Shown in pieces: positions 38,218 to 49,117 of a stretch of DNA of 64,000 nt; position 1 is the first letter of the stretch; each line of letters opens with the position of its first letter. The stretch lies in assembly GCA_029379385.1 (NCBI GenBank), contig CM055608.1, positions 25,418,350 through 25,482,349 of the forward strand, given 5' to 3'. The notes beneath the pieces were generated by a model. It saw only the letters and a program-made list of their open reading frames with translations, had not been told where the DNA came from and ran no database searches. The stretch comes from Quillaja saponaria. Its lineage: Eukaryota > Streptophyta > Magnoliopsida > Fabales > Quillajaceae. The position numbers and the translations under genes were made by a program.

Positions 38218-38774
38218 ATGGATGATGATGATGATTTAGAAAATGAATTACAGTTAACACTTGACATTAGCTTAATTTTATGTGAAAATGGGTGGTATGG
38301 GAAAATCGAGATAGCACGCGGTGGATGCAAAGTAAGCCTATAATTTATACTTATCTTCTTCTCAATAATTTCAATTAAAATTTCTTTCAATTCTCATACC
38401 AACTACTCATTGTTATGAATTACTGTTTCTAGGGGATGAGCACTTGATCTATGCCGCCAAAAGGTCTAAAGTTTTACTTCACTTGTTATATGGTATTATT
38501 ATTGAGTTTTCAATGAGAAATTGTTCTAATTAACATTTTTTTTTTTCCTTTTGCAGGAATCCTAATTTGAAAAGACTAGGATTCCAACAGGGTTTGCCAA
38601 TGTGGAAAAGGCCGTAGTAAGTATATATATATATAGCTACTAATTTAGATTATTAAAAACTTTTCAGATGCATAATAACTAATAAACTATACATGTTTTG
38701 TTAATTTGAGCAGGTAAATTTGACAAGGAGAGAAGCGGCTAGGGCTTATGATATGTGGTTTACAATATCATAGT
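38218..38774 (+). pseudogene. Degenerate AP2/ERF-like relic
   Basis: Three pieces with splice-like borders. Piece 1, 38218-38332, starts MDDDDDLEN, contains GWYGKIEIARG and ends before GTAAGC. Piece 2, from about 38557 (after TTTTGCAG), contains KTRIPTGFANVEKAV. Piece 3, from about 38715 (after TTGAGCAG), contains REAARAYDMW and then stops. These recall the GKW-AEI, KTRIWLGTF and AARAYD elements of an AP2 DNA-binding domain, but piece 2 opens with an in-frame TAA and the domain is distorted. Best read as a dead or chimeric remnant; the family call is tentative. Confidence 0.25.
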
Positions 38775-39964
38775 CCTTTGGCAAACGAAGAGAAGCAAGC
38801 TTGTTATTTGAAATGGGTGGTATGGGAAATTGAAGCAATTGCCTTATTATATTCCAAGACAAGAAGACAATCAAAGGGTCTCATTTGTATCCTATTTGGC
38901 TAAAGCCACTGCAATTATGGATTTTTTTGTAATATTTTCGAATTGTTGAATATTGTATGTATACAACTACTTGTAATGTTATCACTATGTTTGGAAAATG
39001 TAGATGAAACCATTGCTCTACATTTTATTCTCTATATATGCACTTTCACAATATAATCAAATTAAAGCTATATAAATTAAATTTATTTCGCTTCTTACTC
39101 ACTTGTCTTAAATGATTAAAAATTTAATGTTATGTATACCCAAAAAAAAAGAGTCTAATTATATTTGGCTTTTTGCACTCATATGAGTAATGATTGGGAG
39201 TTGATGTTATGGGTTAATTTGTATGGTATATCTCGTATTTTTAATCTTTTATGTATTGTTTATTTTATTTAAAAAGATACTAAAAATTAAAATCTCCATA
39301 AATAGATTTCAATCATTTATAAATTTAATTACAAATTGTATTCGAAAAAATTGAAAAAATAAAAAAAACTAAAAGGTCTTTTAAATAAAATTTAGAGTGA
39401 TTTCAATGATTAATTATTTTTTACTATTAAAACGAGTTAATAATTAACAATTATTTCATACCATTTTTAATAAAAATTAATTAATTATTTTAACAAATAT
39501 TCATAATTTTTAATTAATTAATTTATAAATTCTCTTGTAAAACTAGATTATAATTATAAAATAAATTATATTTTAATTATTAATTATTTTACTAAACATC
39601 TGCTTTGCAGGGCAGGGTTTATGGGATTTGTATACTCGGACAGAAGGAACATTCATTCCTCTCCCAAAAGTGCATCTTTCCACTCACATATCCTTCTCTT
39701 TTCAAAGAACAGAGAGAATCCGGATACGGTGTTTATGGGAGCCGTACGCCCGTACACCCCCAGTCCTGTAAAATCATGAGACCAAGATTGTAATATAATT
39801 CAAATCGATTACCAGTTTCGGATTTGTAATCGGGTTGATTGTTAGGGAAAGTAGATTTGTTTTTTTTTTTGCTTTGAGGAGTTGTTGGGTTTTAGTTCCC
39901 CTCTTCTGGACACGGCTTGCCGCCTCCACCATAGAAATTATTGGCCTGCAAATTCAACCTTGAG
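38775..39964. other. Spacer and 5'UTR exon of SEN54
   Basis: AT-rich to about 39600. From about 39605 the sequence is less AT-rich and probably contains the promoter and first non-coding exon of SEN54, ending at a clear donor TTGAG|GTAAAA (39964/39965). No long conserved frame here. Confidence 0.45.
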
Positions 39965-40178
39965 GTAAAAGCTTATCTTGTTTCTTTAATTTGTTTTATA
40001 GAGTACTGGGTATGTGTACTTTGGGGTGTAAATTGATGTATGCATTATGGCTGTTGAAAAAAATGCCTAAGAAGAATTGGATTCAACAAAATGAAGGGAA
40101 CCCATTTCCATATTTTATCTATATTTTTGTTCCCTCCCTATCAAATCTCATTTTAATTTATTTATTTCTTAATTGCAG
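39965..40178 (+). other. 5'UTR intron of SEN54
   Basis: Donor GAG|GTAAAAGC at 39965 and acceptor AATTGCAG ending at 40178, just 11 bases before the SEN54 ATG. Such leader introns are common in plant housekeeping genes; this one is inferred from splice-site quality only. Confidence 0.55.
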
Positions 40179-40189
40179 CTACAGCTTCT

Positions 40190-42563
40190 ATGGAGGGTAT
40201 ATTTCGGGGAGGATCAGAAAGCGACGATGAGATCTTTTTGCAACAGGCAAATGATGAAGATGAATATCATTATTCATCTTCCTCCATATCCAAGTTGCAG
40301 TTTAGGTAAAGATCTCTTCAAAGAGGACTGCTAGTTGCATCATATAAAGATATCAGTAGAAGATTGATTTTTCTTTTTTTTCTTTAGCTTTCTTGTGTGT
40401 CTGAGAGGTCATGTTATACGTTTTGCAGGAAAGAGCTATCCAGGGCTCGTTGGGTTGATGGAATGGGCATGGCTGAAGTTATTGAAAAGAAGGGTCAGAT
40501 TTGGGTTACAACGGGAATAGTTCGAAATGGCAAAACCTATTGTTCGATTGAGGAGATTTTGTAGGGTGGAATATCAATATGTTACCTCTCTATCTCTCTT
40601 TCTTTTTTTCATATATTGGCTTTATATACATTGGGTGATTCTCATAGAACTGGTTCAACTTCCTGTAATGGTTTTTTTGTACATAAGATATCAAATTATG
40701 ATTTGCTTACCTAGATTCAGAAAACATTTCTTTCTGTCATTCCTTGCAACTAATTTGTGCTGCATTAAATTCGAAGGTTTCTAGCATTGGTGGAAAAAAA
40801 GAGGAAAATGGAAGGAAAACTTGAGTTCAGTCCTGTCCAAAGTTGATCGGTTGAATGCAATGGGAACTGAACGAGGCAAATTATTTTGTAGTGCCTCAAA
40901 GCAATGCTTATGTCAAGTTGCATTATCACTTTTAGTGTGTGAAATAAATATATTAAATAAGTGATTAGTTAAGTGTTATGCATTTAGGAGAAGCTTGATA
41001 TAGAATTAGTTTTATATTGAAGGATATTTGGTGAAACTGACAGAAGGAGAGTATGCTTTCAATTTAATTGTGTATATCTTGCGATGCTTAGATTAAATCT
41101 TGTGACATTGATATTGTATTGTATCTTCACTTGGCAGATTTTTTATGGAAGTAGGGGCATTATGTCTCGTGGATGATAATGATACATGCATATGTCTAGA
41201 AGACATATATAAGAAGATTGAAGGGAAGATGGGTGCATATTGTCTGGAGCTTTTTGACGTTTACAGGCACCTTAAATCTCTTGGTTACATAGTTGGGAGG
41301 CATGGTACAGCTTGGAGCTTGAAAGCTGTTAAGAGTACCTGTAGACCTGTTTCTCTTCAAGTTTCTGAAGAAAGCAGTGAAGTAATGACCTTGGGGTCTG
41401 CTGACAAGCTTTCCATCATTGAGTTGTTTGGTACCATGCAGATTAATGACATGATGCCGGTTTTTGATGTTTATCTTCCAAATAGCAGGTTTAGAAAGTC
41501 TTCTCCAGGTAGTCCAAACTTCACGCTCTATTTGTCTAGGTAATTATTATTATGATGTTTTATGAATTTCAGTATCTTTTGTTTTTTAATGGCAATTGAG
41601 AATGAATTGATTTTTATCTCATTATCCTGGAAATAATGCTAAAATCCAATAATTCTTTCAATTGTATCTCAAAAACATTGGACCAGTGATGCAAATAATT
41701 GACTAGTGTCTTTTGGGGTCTAATGCACCTCCATCCCTTCAAGAAGGGTGGAAGGAGATATTATGGAATCAAAACCTATCTATGTGTGTGTCTGATTTGC
41801 AATAAAACACTAAGTAGTTGATGAAATATCATGAGGCTCTTTTTTTTTTCCTTCCTTCTTTTCCCTGGGCCATCAAATACCAGGAGTTCAAGTATGCTGA
41901 ACGTATATCGCCTTGGTTGTGAGTGAAACTAATTACATTGCTGTCCAACTTTTTAGTTATCTGGGATATTTCATGGAACATATGAATGTATATATGCTCA
42001 AGCATATTATCCGTTATTACCAGCATCTATATTCACTTGGTAATTCAAGGAACATCCAAATAACTTTTTCTAAATCATACTTGATGGCCAGTGTAAACCA
42101 ATAGCATTAATTTTATACAGCATGAGATGAAAAAAAATAGTTATTTTACTAAGATTTCTTTCTGAAAAGGGCTGGTGTGGAAATTGGAAAATAGGTATCC
42201 CTTCTTTAAACTTGAGAATGTTTCGAATCATAATATGCTAAAATGGTAAGTTTTTGCAGCTGCAAGAAGAGAGAAACAAGTTTAATTTCTAATTTCTACT
42301 TTATTGTTTATAAAAATTGAATGAAGCTCACATCTGTGAGTAACTGAATCTGTGTAAAACCACATAGAGGCATATGTTTGAAGGATTTTTGAAATAAATC
42401 TATTTTACATGTACTTAATTGTAGGGACTGTCCACCTTCCAAAGCCGAAATTGAAGTCCTTGAGAGACGATGTAGTGGCATTCCTTTGAAAATTTGCCAG
42501 GTTGACAATGGACGGGTCAGTTTCTTTTCCTTTGACAAGGTGGAGCTTCTTGTCCTACCCTGA
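40190..42563 (+). CDS. SEN54: tRNA-splicing endonuclease subunit SEN54
   Basis: Structural subunit of the tetrameric endonuclease that removes introns from nuclear pre-tRNAs. Exons 40190-40305, 40429-40560, 41138-41539 and 42425-42563 join in frame to 262 codons, stop TGA at 42561-42563. The exon 2 donor is ATTTT|GTAGGG and the next acceptor TTGGCAG|ATTT; this choice alone restores the conserved run from YCSIEEI to EVGAL. Landmarks: acidic N-terminus (SESDDE), RARWVDGMGMAEVIEKKGQIW (SEN54 N-terminal domain), ELFDVYRHLKSLGYIVGRHG, and a C-terminal half with DVYLPNSRFRKSSPG ending KVELLVLP. It lies about 4.8 kb downstream of NUP93 on the same strand, as I recall for the Arabidopsis neighbours. 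Confidence 0.93.
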
Positions 42564-43529
42564 CATGTGGAGTTGATTTGAACGTTTATTTAGACGGTTA
42601 GGCACTAGATACTAAAGATAATTCAGTTTAGAGCTGAAGTTTACTCTAGCATAACTTTATATATTAAACTTCAGGTTTTAAGTGGGTTCCATGCATTGTT
42701 AGATCAAACTTCTACAGAGTACAAATTGATATTAGATTGTGATTTTGCACAATGAGACTCTGTTCTTTACTTCTTTTCTTTGAGTTCTGTCTCAAGGTCC
42801 ATGGTAATCATTCAACATACTCCATTAGACATGAATTGAGTTTTATAAGCTCCATTCCATGGTTTTCAAAGTGGGCTACTCTTTGGAACTGGCATGTTAG
42901 TCTTACAAACCTCTCCAATTCCTGTATCTGTAACTGTGAGTATATTTAATGTCCATAGGGTTGTGTTACATCCATGTTGGTTAGATAACATCATCGGTGG
43001 AGTTATCATTATCTGAAGGGGACAATAACTCACAAAATTTTGAATTTCTCAAAATTTTCTTTTTACTCTTGCTATATTGGTATAGACTGTATCATATTGC
43101 CCCTTCAAATCTTTTTTGGCAACCAAGTGTTGCCACCTGTTGATATAATGTCTTGACATGGGAGACAGTAACCCCCAAGGATTGGTATATGGACTTGAGA
43201 AGTAGGTTAAAGTTTAAACTATGGCTGAAATACATGAGTAAATAAATGTGTGGTGTAACTTTTAGTGGTATGTTGTCGTAAACTCTTTTGCCCGAAATTT
43301 TAGTTTTAATAATTTCTTGTTGGTGCACCTTCTGTGTATAAGGTAGTCATGGCTTCATTACAAGTTTTCATTATTTCATACTACAGAAATATTAATTTAG
43401 CTTTATGATTGTTTCTCTAAGCTCCATCTTGTGATATTGCAAAGTTAATATTCTAAGTGGTCTTCATAAGGTTATAGTGGTATAGATGAACCAGAAGTAT
43501 TTCCTAGCTTGTTCATAGAGTCCATTCTG

Positions 43530-43565
<36 letters not shown>

Positions 43566-44067
43566 GTTCTTGTGAAAGGTAGCTGATAATCCATGCTGTC
43601 TACATTGTAATGTTTTCAAATTTTTAGAAAAGGTAAAAAAGCCTAGAAAGCCTAGACTACCTTGATAAAGTACTTTAAGACAACTTCTTATTGTTCTTCA
43701 TGAGCTGTTAAGGGGAATAATAAAATGCATCCCAACAGGCATAACTGCATTTATTTCCAGTTGATGAATCTTGTTCTTTAGAAACACTTCTGGAAGGTGA
43801 TGCACCCAAACAGATTGAAGCTAGTTTATTCACATATGATGAAATCTCTTTGAAGTAACTGTACTAACTCCCAACAAATGTCAACTACAGTACTTCCTTG
43901 TCAATATTCATTGAGATTTTACTTTACCTCAGAGTAGTCTACTTTTAGCCATAGGGGCAAAATAACATCACATTGTTTTCTAAGTTTTTTTTTTTGGTGC
44001 TAAATTATGTTTTCTTAGTTTGTATCAACACTAAGCCCACTAAACACTCTTATGCTGTCTTAACAAC
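42564..44067. other. Spacer between SEN54 and the first UGT (tail to tail)
   Basis: Contains the 3' flanks of the two convergent genes. A pure poly-T run lies at about 43533-43562. No other gene is supportable. Confidence 0.55.
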
Positions 44068-45486
44068 CTATCTACTGATATAAGCAATGAAGGCTTCCAA
44101 CTCCATGTGAGAAGTTACACCATCAGTCGCTGACTGTCGAACTGCATGCCCTAATTCCTCAGCCCTTTTCCTTATTTTAGCTCCTTCTGTAGATGCCATT
44201 AGTCTCATCACAGCATTTGTTATAATTGGAGAAGTCACCAGTTTCTCTCTGGAAGTCCATTCATTAATAACCAGGCCAACATGTAGCAACTCTGTTACCA
44301 GCACAGCATTCCATGGCTGATCCCAGTGCATTGGCCATGCTACTAAAGGCACTCCCATGCTAATACTCTCAATGCACGAGCTCCAGCCACAGTGGCTCAT
44401 GAATCCACCTGTTGAAGAGTGCCCCAAAATTTCAAGTTGGGGAGCCCAGTCTCTTAACACCATTCCAATACCTTTCATTCTTTCCTCAAACCCTTCTGGA
44501 AGTCCTGTTGTTCTATGTTCTTCGCCAAAGCCATCTACTTTGTCTGCTTCTCGTAGTACCCAAAGGAACCTCAACTTCCTATGTTCCAACCCAATTGCTA
44601 ACTCTTTAATCTGTTGGTCTGACATGGAAGTCAAGGTTCCAAAAGAGATGTATAACACAGAATTTGGTGGTTGTTTGTTTAGCCATTCCAAGCATTTGTG
44701 TTGGCTATTCGGGTATATAGCTTTGGAGATTGTCATAGTGTTTAATGGTCCAATTGCCCATTGCTTTTTATCTCCATTTACATGTTCTGTTAGAAGGTCA
44801 ATGTAAGTGCCTTCTATTAATCTGCATGTATTGTAGATATTGCCTGATTTATTTTTTGTAAACTCGTATTGGTAAGCCATGAAATTCATTATCTCAAAAC
44901 TGAAGCAGCCCACAAGAGATGGGAGCTTGCTTGGTATTCCAGATTCTATCTGGAAAGGTTTTCCCAAGGACTCACATAATGTGATGAACAAAGTGAAAGT
45001 AGACATAGTTTGGAAAGCATAGGTTTCTGCATTGGGTATGGATGCAGCATCTTGGACAACTGATGCCACAAGTGAGTCATGGATTATGATTAATCTTTTT
45101 GCTTCTGAGGAAAGCCTTAGTAATAGAGGAGCAACTGTTTTCTTAAGGTGCAAGGCAGCTTCAAATGGTTGCTGGATATAAGCTGGGAGTTTGATAGTGT
45201 CATCAGGGTTTTCTGGAGACGGGAAAGTAGGGATTGCAAGGTCATGGAATTGGATTTTGGCAATATCATGAGGGTTCAAGCATTGTGCACGATGTTTGAC
45301 CTGGTAGTTGTGAAAGGTAGAGCCGACATAATGAACGGGGATGTTGGAACAAATTAGGCAGGAAAATTGCAGGAGCTGGTTCAGATGGCTTTGTGCTGGA
45401 AGAGGCACCATGATCACAATAACTGGAGCTTGTTTCTGGTGATTGTGGTCATAGTTTTCATGGTGGTGCTTGTGGCAGTTGGCCAT
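44068..45486 (-). CDS. Zeatin O-glucosyltransferase-like UGT (copy 1)
   Basis: Intronless family-1 UDP-glycosyltransferase of the ZOG/UGT93 type, which conjugate sugar to the side-chain hydroxyl of zeatin in the cytosol; the substrate is inferred. I choose Met at 45486 (472 codons, MANCHKHHH), which gives normal family length; an in-frame Met at 45558 would add 24 residues. It shows catalytic His at residue 34 (PLPAQSHLNQL), the paired Asp in IIHDSLVASVVQD (about 137), and the PSPG sugar-nucleotide box at about 347-390 from WAPQLEIL to WDQ. Odd points: the PSPG motif reads HCGWSS in place of the usual HCGWNS (position 23 Asn to Ser), and the usual G before HLNQ is Ser. A His-rich N-terminus precedes the first strand. 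It could be active or altered in specificity. Confidence 0.9.
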   Translation of the reverse strand: MANCHKHHHENYDHNHQKQAPVIVIMVPLPAQSHLNQLLQFSCLICSNIPVHYVGSTFHNYQVKHRAQCLNPHDIAKIQFHDLAIPTFPSPENPDDTIKLPAYIQQPFEAALHLKKTVAPLLLRLSSEAKRLIIIHDSLVASVVQDAASIPNAETYAFQTMSTFTLFITLCESLGKPFQIESGIPSKLPSLVGCFSFEIMNFMAYQYEFTKNKSGNIYNTCRLIEGTYIDLLTEHVNGDKKQWAIGPLNTMTISKAIYPNSQHKCLEWLNKQPPNSVLYISFGTLTSMSDQQIKELAIGLEHRKLRFLWVLREADKVDGFGEEHRTTGLPEGFEERMKGIGMVLRDWAPQLEILGHSSTGGFMSHCGWSSCIESISMGVPLVAWPMHWDQPWNAVLVTELLHVGLVINEWTSREKLVTSPIITNAVMRLMASTEGAKIRKRAEELGHAVRQSATDGVTSHMELEAFIAYISR

Positions 45487-47916
45487 AATAAGAACCAGCA
45501 GGCAGTTGTTTTTTCCAACTTCTGACCCTAGGCAAGTCTTGACTCTTGAGGTTTCCAATAATACAAATGATCTCTGGTTTTAAATCAGTTATCTTCAATT
45601 GTTAGAGAGCTTGTTTTCAAAATGAATTCGTTAAAATATTTGAATTACATTCTTACTTTTTCTTGTATTCTTTTCCTCTTTCTTTTGAGGCACGACTCTT
45701 CCTTTAAATAATCTACTGAACCACTTCATAATTGACTGAATATATAATGATTACTTGTTGATTGAAATCTTCTATAACAGCTTATTTGATTGTATCCTTA
45801 AAAATGTTTGTTTAATCCCAGGAGCTAGATTTTTCTTGTGTACAGTTGGATGATTGATCCATTCAGTGTAGGAAGCTTCTCTGTTAAGCGAATTGAATAG
45901 ATTGAAATGAATGTCCTCAATTATTGTTTACAGAGACACTCAGACTAATTGCTACTAGTAATTTTGTTACTTCATGCTTGTGATGGGGTGGAAAATTTTC
46001 TTATGTAATTTTGTGGTGAATTATTATATTTTATGACATAAAAGGTTAGGCTACTCTGCTCAACAGAACTGTTGCTTCTATGTTGGCAAAATATGTGAAT
46101 CTTACCGATCTGATCCAAATAAGCTTTGCCTGGTTCACTACTTTCAATTTTCAATGTCTTCACAGTGGGAAAAAATTGACAGGTTTTGTTCAAAGAAATT
46201 TTCAACCTTCTAACACCTAGGGTGACCTCTGATGGGATAAGGAAATTTATAGGGATAAGTGACATTGATGGGACTGTGTAACATAGGGATGAGGTGTGTT
46301 CTAGTCAAATTCATACTTAGGTATTGATTTACGAATTAAATCTTTTGATTCCAGACAATGATTATTTTCAATCTGAAATGGTGCTTTGAGTGTACTGAGT
46401 GCCTCGCTCAATTAAACTTAAAAATGGAACAAACAAAATCATAAAATCAACAACAAAAGTATTTATCTAGACAATTTCACAATCAAAATATTTTATAAAC
46501 TGTAAATTTTTCCCTTCGGCCATGTTGTCTTTCCTTTTCTTTAAGATGGAGGGTAGTTGCCTAATTTTTTATTTTTTACTATGCATTTATATGTTTAACT
46601 ATCTAATATATGTATATATATAAATATAATTTGAAATTATTAATTTTGTTATCTTAAAAAATGTTCTGAATTTCGAATCATTGTATTTTGTTACAATAAA
46701 TGATCTGAATAAGCCAATCGTATCACGTTACGTTTCGAGATGAGTAACTTTCCATGGTATCACCTGTCCTTCTGTCTTTTCCTTTCTAATGAAAGTGAAA
46801 CTCTTCCTCACAGAGAAACTGACAACATATCAAAAAAGCAAGGTGTAAGTGATGCAATTGGAAGCTGATTCATATCCCAATTCTTCAAAACTGCTGGACA
46901 ATAATGCATGCCACCAGTTTGGATAACCAGAAGATTCTTTTTTCCTATGCACTTGTCTTCTACTTTTCTTTATCTCAAAATTTCACAAGTTCGAACGTGA
47001 GCTTAGTGTGAAAGAGCCGTAATTAATTCTGTTTTCTGTCATTGTTAGATACTTATTTTCAAACTGACTTTATCAACTTAGTTGAATTACTTGATGCTCT
47101 ATCTTTTTGTTGTGGGGTCTGACTCTTTCTTTAAATTATCTACTGCTTTAAATTCATAATTGACTGAATATATAATGATTAATTGTTGATTGAAATCTTA
47201 ATTGATTCATTCAAATCTGTTAATGGAAGGTTCGATTGGCTGGCCTCAATTATTGCACAGGGATGAGATATGTGTTGCAGTACTCCCCAAACCACTAGCT
47301 TCTTGGATATCATTTGCTCCTTTTGTCTTCCCTCTATAATGGTGAAGTTAACAAAACAAATCAAAAAAGCAATTGGAAAGCTGAGATTAGATCTGATAGG
47401 GTTAAACTCGAGCACTATTCCACTGAAATAACAGTTTATGATCTTATGCTGGAACATGAAATTAGAGAAGAAACAAAAATGAACGAATTTAAACCCGAGT
47501 CTTATTTTGCTGAACTAATAACTTGAAAATGATAACTGTAAAAGATTTCATAGTTTAATGGGAGACAGCATTATACACAAGGTTACAGAAAGAGCCGCTC
47601 TTGTCATTGTCTGTTAGATTCTATATATGGGTATGGTGGGCGGATGAGACTCAATTTTGTATTTTTTAGAATTGCAAAACTGAGGTGATGCAAGGAATGA
47701 CGGTGTAAGGAAAGTGAAAGTGATGATAACAATTAACAATCAACAAATCAACAATCAACAAATCAACAAATCAAAGAAAAGTTAATGGCATGCCCATAAA
47801 ACAGATAAGGTGACACGAATATTGTATGCCACAAGAAGATATATATAATATACAAATATACAGGTTCCGACCATACAAATACAATATACAACAAATCAAC
47901 CGAGAGATACCAACCC
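45487..47916. other. Upstream region of UGT copy 1, with a duplicated promoter-side block
   Basis: 45590-45770 and 47035-47200 share words in the same order: CATTGTTAGA/CAATTGTTAGA, TTTTCAAA, TTGAATTAC, GACTCTT, TTTAAAT, TCTACTG, TTCATAATTGACTGAATATATAATGATTA and TTGTTGATTGAAATCTT. The first block directly precedes UGT copy 1; the second has no gene beside it. No UGT coding remnant was seen between. Confidence 0.6.
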
Positions 47917-48765
47917 ATGACTCAGAATGGAAATGAGAACAGGACAGTAAGAGTGGACGATCGGGAGGACAGAACAAGAACTCTGGCCTACCATGAGAAA
48001 GATGAGACCCTAAAATCCCTGAAGGCCCGGTTCACAGAGAGTCGGAACGAAATGATGGGAGTCTTCGTGGCATTGTTTGAAAAGTGGATAATATCAGTCC
48101 ACAGAATGAAAATAGGCTATGGGCAGATCATCCACCCACTGAATCCCTGACCCGCCTGAGTAGGGAGTTGTTCAAGGAAAAGTTTGAAAGATACGGGTCA
48201 AGAACCACAAGCTACTATTATGATTCAATGTGAAAACAAATACTATCACCAAAAATTCAATCAGCCATGAGAAGACAAATTAAAAACATCAAAATGAAGT
48301 ATCATTTCATTAGGGAGGCAACGAGAGAAAAATAAATTATGCAGTGGAATTTTTACAAAGCCATTACCAAAAGCATAGTTTGAATTTGTAAGAAGCCAGT
48401 TTGGGCTATCAATTAAAAGTCTCAAGGAGATGAATGTTGGAGAGTAATACTTTTACTTAGATAATTTCTTTTCTTCTTACTTTTATACTTTTCATGATTT
48501 CTTGTCACATGTCTAATTTTATGCCACATATATGTGAAAAAAGATGACAAGTTGATATGAAGACAACTGAATGTTTCAGCTGAAGACAAATGTCTTCAAT
48601 TGATTGTAGAAATCTCTAGTTACAGCTGAATTTTTCAGCTGCCTGTATAAAAATGTAAAACCCATCTTGGTGGAAGTATGAAAACAAAAATCATTTTTTT
48701 TGCAGAAATTTTTCTTGACTAAATTCTTTTTGTTTTATCTCGTTGTTAACACAATCATAAATATA
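47917..48765 (+). mobile_element. Probable retroelement remnant: gag-like scrap and LTR-like end
   Basis: A 77-codon frame at 47917 is charged and more GC-rich than its surroundings; a similar style of text continues past its stop. At about 48422-48434 a purine stretch (CTCAAGGAGATGAA) precedes TGTTGGAGAG. The following ~330 bp contain GTATAAAAATGTAAAACCC and end near CTCGTTGTTAACA, as an LTR (TG...CA) would. No second LTR, primer site or target duplication was found, so this is a tentative reading. Confidence 0.3.
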
Positions 48766-49117
48766 TTGTGTTATGTAATAACAAGATAATATAAAGTTAG
48801 TATTATTAACTTCCTCATATATATTTTTACATAACTTATCATTATATTTAAATATCAACAATAAGTGCTAAAATCACAGAACTATATCATTTATTATTAA
48901 ATAAATAGTAATAAATGATGATTCTTATTAAGTTTTGTACAAAATAGTCTTATCTACATAGTGCCTTTCTAATAATTTCTCATTCTTTTACAGGCTAACA
49001 GTTGACATGAATATGAAAACCAGATCATGTGTAAATAAGAGGAAAGGGATATAATAACCCGAGTGTAACGATCATACCGCCTAATTTTGGTTTCATAGAC
49101 ACATTTCTATGTATGCA
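48766..49117. other. Spacer downstream of UGT copy 2
   Basis: AT-rich, contains the 3' flank of UGT copy 2 (minus strand). Nothing else recognised. Confidence 0.5.

Noticed and set aside
44357..45357. Plus-strand frames opposite UGT copy 1
   Set aside because: Shadows of the UGT coding strand.
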